Positions 60,901 through 64,000 of a stretch of DNA of 64,000 bases are shown piece after piece; within the stretch, counting starts at the first letter, position 1; every line of letters begins with the position of its first letter. The DNA comes from Chloroflexia bacterium (GTDB lineage Bacteria; Chloroflexota; Chloroflexia; Thermomicrobiales; CFX8): assembly GCA_030431755.1 (NCBI GenBank), contig JAUIIK010000007.1:1-64000 (forward strand). Direction: 5' to 3'. A program made the position numbers and the translations under genes. The notes beneath the pieces are model-generated. The model saw only the letters and a program-made list of their open reading frames with translations. It searched no databases and was not told where the DNA came from.

Positions 60901-62669
60901 ATAGCAAGCAACTGCCACCGACGAGCTTCTTCGACACGCTCACCCACGGCGACGACATTAGCGACGAGGACCCGGTGACACGCGACATCGAGAGCATTCT
61001 CGGTCTCTTTGCGGCCCAGAACACGCTCCAGAAGATGCTCCGCTGGCACTACCGCAGCCGCCACGAGTCGCTCATCACCGTTTCGAACTACGAGTTCTAC
61101 GACAGCCGGCTGGTGGTCTTCCCCAGTCCGGACGCTGGTCGCGCCCAGCTTGGCCTGGTTTACCACCACCTGTCCGAGACCGCCTACGAACGCGGCAGAT
61201 CCCGCTCGAACCCCGGCGAGGCCCGCGCCGTCGCTGAGGCGGTCATTGCCCACGCCAAGCGAACGCCGGATCTAACGCTGGGAGTGGCCGCGTTCAGCAC
61301 AGCCCAGGCCCAGGCGATCATCGACGAGCTCGAACTTCTGCGGCGCAACCACCCGGAAACCGAGCACTTCTTCAGTCGCCACGAGTACGAGCCCTTCTTC
61401 GTCAAGAACCTGGAGAACGTTCAGGGCGACGAGCGCGATGTCATCTTCATCAGCGTCGGCTACGGGCGGGATGAGCAGGGCAAGCTCACGATGAACTTCG
61501 GGCCGCTAAACAACGACGGCGGCGAGCGGCGGCTCAACGTCCTCATCACCCGCGCCCGCCAGCGCTGCGAGATCTTCACCAATCTGCACGCCGACGACAT
61601 CGACCTGAGCCGCACGCAAGCGCGCGGCGTCGCCGCCTTCAAACGCTACCTGAAGTACGCCGCAACGGGGGATTTGGAGCTGCCGGAGATCACCGGTCGC
61701 GATATGGACTCCCCTTTCGAGGTCGCCGTCTACAACGCGCTCGTCAAATCAGGCTATGAGGTGCAGCCGCAGGTCGGAAGCGCCGGCTTCTACATCGACC
61801 TCGCCGTCGTCGACCCCGAACGCCCGGGCCGCTTCCTGCTTGGCATCGAGTGCGATGGCGCGACGTATCACAGCGCGCGGTCGGCGCGGGACCGTGACCG
61901 GCTGCGCCAGCAGGTGCTGGAAGGACTGGGCTGGACGATCCACCGCATCTGGTCGACCGACTGGTTCCGCAATCCGGAGGGCGAGCTACGCAAGGTCATC
62001 GCAGCCATCGAGCGCGCCCGTGCGGCGGGCGTCGAATCTGCCCCGCCGGTGCGCTCGGTCGCCCAGGACACCTCGGAGATCAGACGGCAGGGTAACGGCG
62101 CGGCAGACATCCACGAGCAAACGACTGAGGAGTACCAGCTGGCGGACATCCGCGTTCGCTCGGGTGGTCGCGACATTCACGAGATCCCGGCACCGGACCT
62201 GGCCCGGGCCCTTGTCGCCATCGTGCAGGTCGAGGGTCCGATCCACATCGAGGACGCGGGCCGGAGGATTCTGGAGGCTGAAGGCGTCGGACGCATGGGG
62301 AGCCGCATTCGCGACGCGATCGACGCGGCGGCCCGGCTCGCCGTGCGGCAGGGCGAGATCGAGCAGCGCAACGGCTTCCTCTGGCCGCCGGGCATGGAAA
62401 CGCCGCCGGTGCGTGATCGCTCGGGCCAGGATGGGACGACGCGCCGGATCGACCTGATCGCGCCGGAGGAGATCGCGGCGGCGATTCTCCAGATCGTCCG
62501 CGAGAGCTACGGCATCAACCACGATGACATTGCCCAGCACGTTGGCCGCCTGCTCGGCTTCCAGCGCGTCACTGCCAACATCCGCGACCACATCGAACCG
62601 GTCATCGAAAGGCTAATTGCCGACGAAAGCCTCGCCGAGAACGCAGGCTTCCTCACCGTGACCGATTGA
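57945..62669 (+). CDS. DUF4011 / SF1 helicase / Vsr-like nuclease / DUF3320 protein
   Basis: This 1574-residue multidomain protein has a DUF4011-like N-terminus ([20 protein letters not shown]). An Upf1-like SF1 helicase follows with Walker A [11 protein letters not shown] (~325), [39 protein letters not shown] (~962), [14 protein letters not shown] and [14 protein letters not shown]. About 500 residues of helical insert separate the two halves of the motor. Residues ~1255-1340 form a Vsr/DUF559-type PD-(D/E)XK nuclease ([35 protein letters not shown]). The C-terminus carries DUF3320-like winged helices. It likely unwinds and cleaves nucleic acid in repair or phage defence; the target is unknown. 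GGGAG 5 bases upstream supports the start. Confidence 0.85.
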   Translation: [1574 protein letters not shown]

Positions 62670-62714
62670 CAGGGCAAACGGAAGCGCATAATCCGGCGCG
62701 TTCCGGTACCGCGA

Positions 62715-64000
62715 CTACGCCAGCCCATTCCGGAAGGCCCAGGCGGCGGCTTGGGTGCGTGATTCGGCATCAATCTTGTTAAAGATGTTGGTCAAGTGGC
62801 GGGCGACGGTCTTTTCGGAGATGTAGAGCTCGTCGGAGATCTCGCGGTTGGTGCGGCCGGCGGCGACGAGGGTCAGGACCTCCAGCTCACGCGGCGTCAG
62901 GCCCGCCAGCCGGTCGGCGGTCTCCGCAGGGGGCAATGCGCCGCGCCCAAGCCCGTAACGTGCGGCCGCTTCGCGAATCTCCGCGACACAGAATCCGTGT
63001 TCGATGTACGCATCACGCAAGCCGTCCGCAGTGAGATGCTCGGCCGTGTTCTCGACATGCTCGTAGGCGCGTTCGAACCAGCTGCGGGCGTCGTCGCGGT
63101 TGCCGGTCGCTTCCAGCGCGCGCGCCTGCACCCAGGCGGCATAGGTGACCAACCAGACCAGCGGCGTCTCACGCGCCTCGATCCGACTGACGGCAGTGGA
63201 GACATGGTCGAGCGCCTGCTCGCCGTCACCAGCCTGCAACGCCAGCTCCGCGAGCACCAGCGACGCCCGAATATCCCAGACGATTGTGCCCGGCAAGCCC
63301 GCGCTGAGACGCAAGGTCTCGCGCGCGTGCCGGCCGGCCTCCTCCGGCCCGCAATCGCTGTGGAAAAGGGCCTCGGCCAGGCTGACCGTGGCCTCTATCT
63401 GCGCCGTGCCACCGGAACGCGCGGCCGCCGCCTCTAGCCGCTCACAGGCGAACTCCACGGCGCGCTCCGGCTGTTTGAGCGCCAGATAGGCGCTGGCCAG
63501 CGCGCCAAGCACCTCCTCGCGCTGGCTCTCCCGCAACCCGCCGGCCTGGGAGCGTTGTGCTTGGGCGGTCTCGAACACGGCAACGGCGCGGTTGGCATGA
63601 TCGAGCGCCCGGCCGGGCCGCCCGAGCAGGCGCTCAGTCTCCGAAAGCCCCAGATGCGCCAGCAGCGCGATGCGCGTGTTGCGGGCCGAGTTCGCCCACT
63701 CCAATGCTTCATGAGCCCGCTCCAGCGCCGTCTCATACCAGCCGTGGGTGCGGGCATAGAGGTGAATCGACATACGCGACAGCGCTTCGAGCCGGGGCCG
63801 GTCGCCTTCGCGCGCCAGCAAGTGCTCGGTCTGGCGCAAGCGCCGGATCTCCTCCAGGAAGGCGACGTAGCTGCCCTGGAGCGGCTTTCCAGCCGCCGAC
63901 GCCGAGACCGGACGGCGGTAGGCCAAGGCGATCAGCGCGGTGATCTCGCCCTTGCGATCGTTGGTCTCGCGAAACTTCTCAAGCGCGTCGATCAGAAAAC
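62715..64000 (-). CDS. LuxR-family regulator with TPR-like region, 5' end outside window
   Basis: The frame stays open to the right edge ([29 protein letters not shown] precedes the track's TTG start), so the gene is 5'-truncated by the window; about 427 residues are visible. Helical TPR-like repeats (~50-340) lead to a C-terminal Lux[47 protein letters not shown]. This is the C-terminal part of a MalT/LAL-type regulator; the ATPase or sensor part presumably lies upstream. It is convergent with the helicase-nuclease gene. Confidence 0.88.
   Translation of the reverse strand, partial: FLIDALEKFRETNDRKGEITALIALAYRRPVSASAAGKPLQGSYVAFLEEIRRLRQTEHLLAREGDRPRLEALSRMSIHLYARTHGWYETALERAHEALEWANSARNTRIALLAHLGLSETERLLGRPGRALDHANRAVAVFETAQAQRSQAGGLRESQREEVLGALASAYLALKQPERAVEFACERLEAAAARSGGTAQIEATVSLAEALFHSDCGPEEAGRHARETLRLSAGLPGTIVWDIRASLVLAELALQAGDGEQALDHVSTAVSRIEARETPLVWLVTYAAWVQARALEATGNRDDARSWFERAYEHVENTAEHLTADGLRDAYIEHGFCVAEIREAAARYGLGRGALPPAETADRLAGLTPRELEVLTLVAAGRTNREISDELYISEKTVARHLTNIFNKIDAESRTQAAAWAFRNGLA

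Overview
The window is about 64 kb of high-GC bacterial DNA. Coding density is high, many neighbouring genes overlap by 4 bp (ATGA or GTGA), and starts include GTG and TTG. No rRNA, tRNA, CRISPR array, transposase or phage gene was found. The gene set (large AAA-ATPase/LuxR regulators, beta-helix/PKD secreted proteins, a fused TreS-maltokinase, GlgE, AdnAB-like helicase-nucleases, small GTAGGGGCG-type intergenic repeats) fits Chloroflexota of the Thermomicrobia/Sphaerobacter type or a deep actinobacterial relative. That placement is inference, because no marker gene is present.

Layout. (1) 1-10.9 kb: two paralogous secreted beta-helix + PKD-like proteins, the first cut by the window edge. They end in the same Cys-rich triplicated C-terminal module. 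Between them lie an MFS transporter and a 990-aa LuxR regulator. A third regulator is reduced to its first ~60 codons joined out of frame to its last ~20. (2) 10.9-13.3 kb: a GT-C membrane glycosyltransferase and a small cupin. (3) 13.6-30.2 kb: seven genes for alpha-glucan and trehalose metabolism, glgE, treS-maltokinase, malQ, glgB, treZ, a GH57 protein and treY. TreY/TreZ can release trehalose from glucan. TreS/maltokinase/GlgE/GlgB can rebuild branched glucan from trehalose. The cluster therefore encodes a closed glucan-trehalose cycle without glgA or glgC nearby. (4) 30.2-38.2 kb: a repeat-rich gap, a small stand-alone LuxR-type HTH protein next to a 16-bp perfect palindrome, then a GNAT acetyltransferase, a cupin, a YpfJ-type zinc protease, a GMC oxidoreductase, a DUF389 membrane protein and an amidohydrolase.

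(5) 38.2-49.2 kb: a DNA-break repair block. An Mre11/Rad50-like pair of the YhaO/YhaN type runs leftward. From the same 235-bp gap two overlapping UvrD-type helicase-nucleases run rightward, in the architecture of mycobacterial AdnAB. (6) 49.2-57.7 kb: an M28-like peptidase homologue without the usual metal ligands, then mostly uncharacterised membrane or envelope proteins (holin-like, Vps62-like, DUF2252, DUF1294, DUF1269). (7) 57.9-62.7 kb: a 1574-aa DUF4011/SF1 helicase/Vsr-like nuclease/DUF3320 protein of a type often suspected of defence or repair roles. (8) At the right edge, a LuxR/TPR regulator whose 5' part lies outside the window.

Intergenic gaps hold several small inverted-repeat elements that fall into a few sequence families. 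They look like non-autonomous dispersed repeats. All assignments come from reading the sequence and knowledge of the families; no database search was run.
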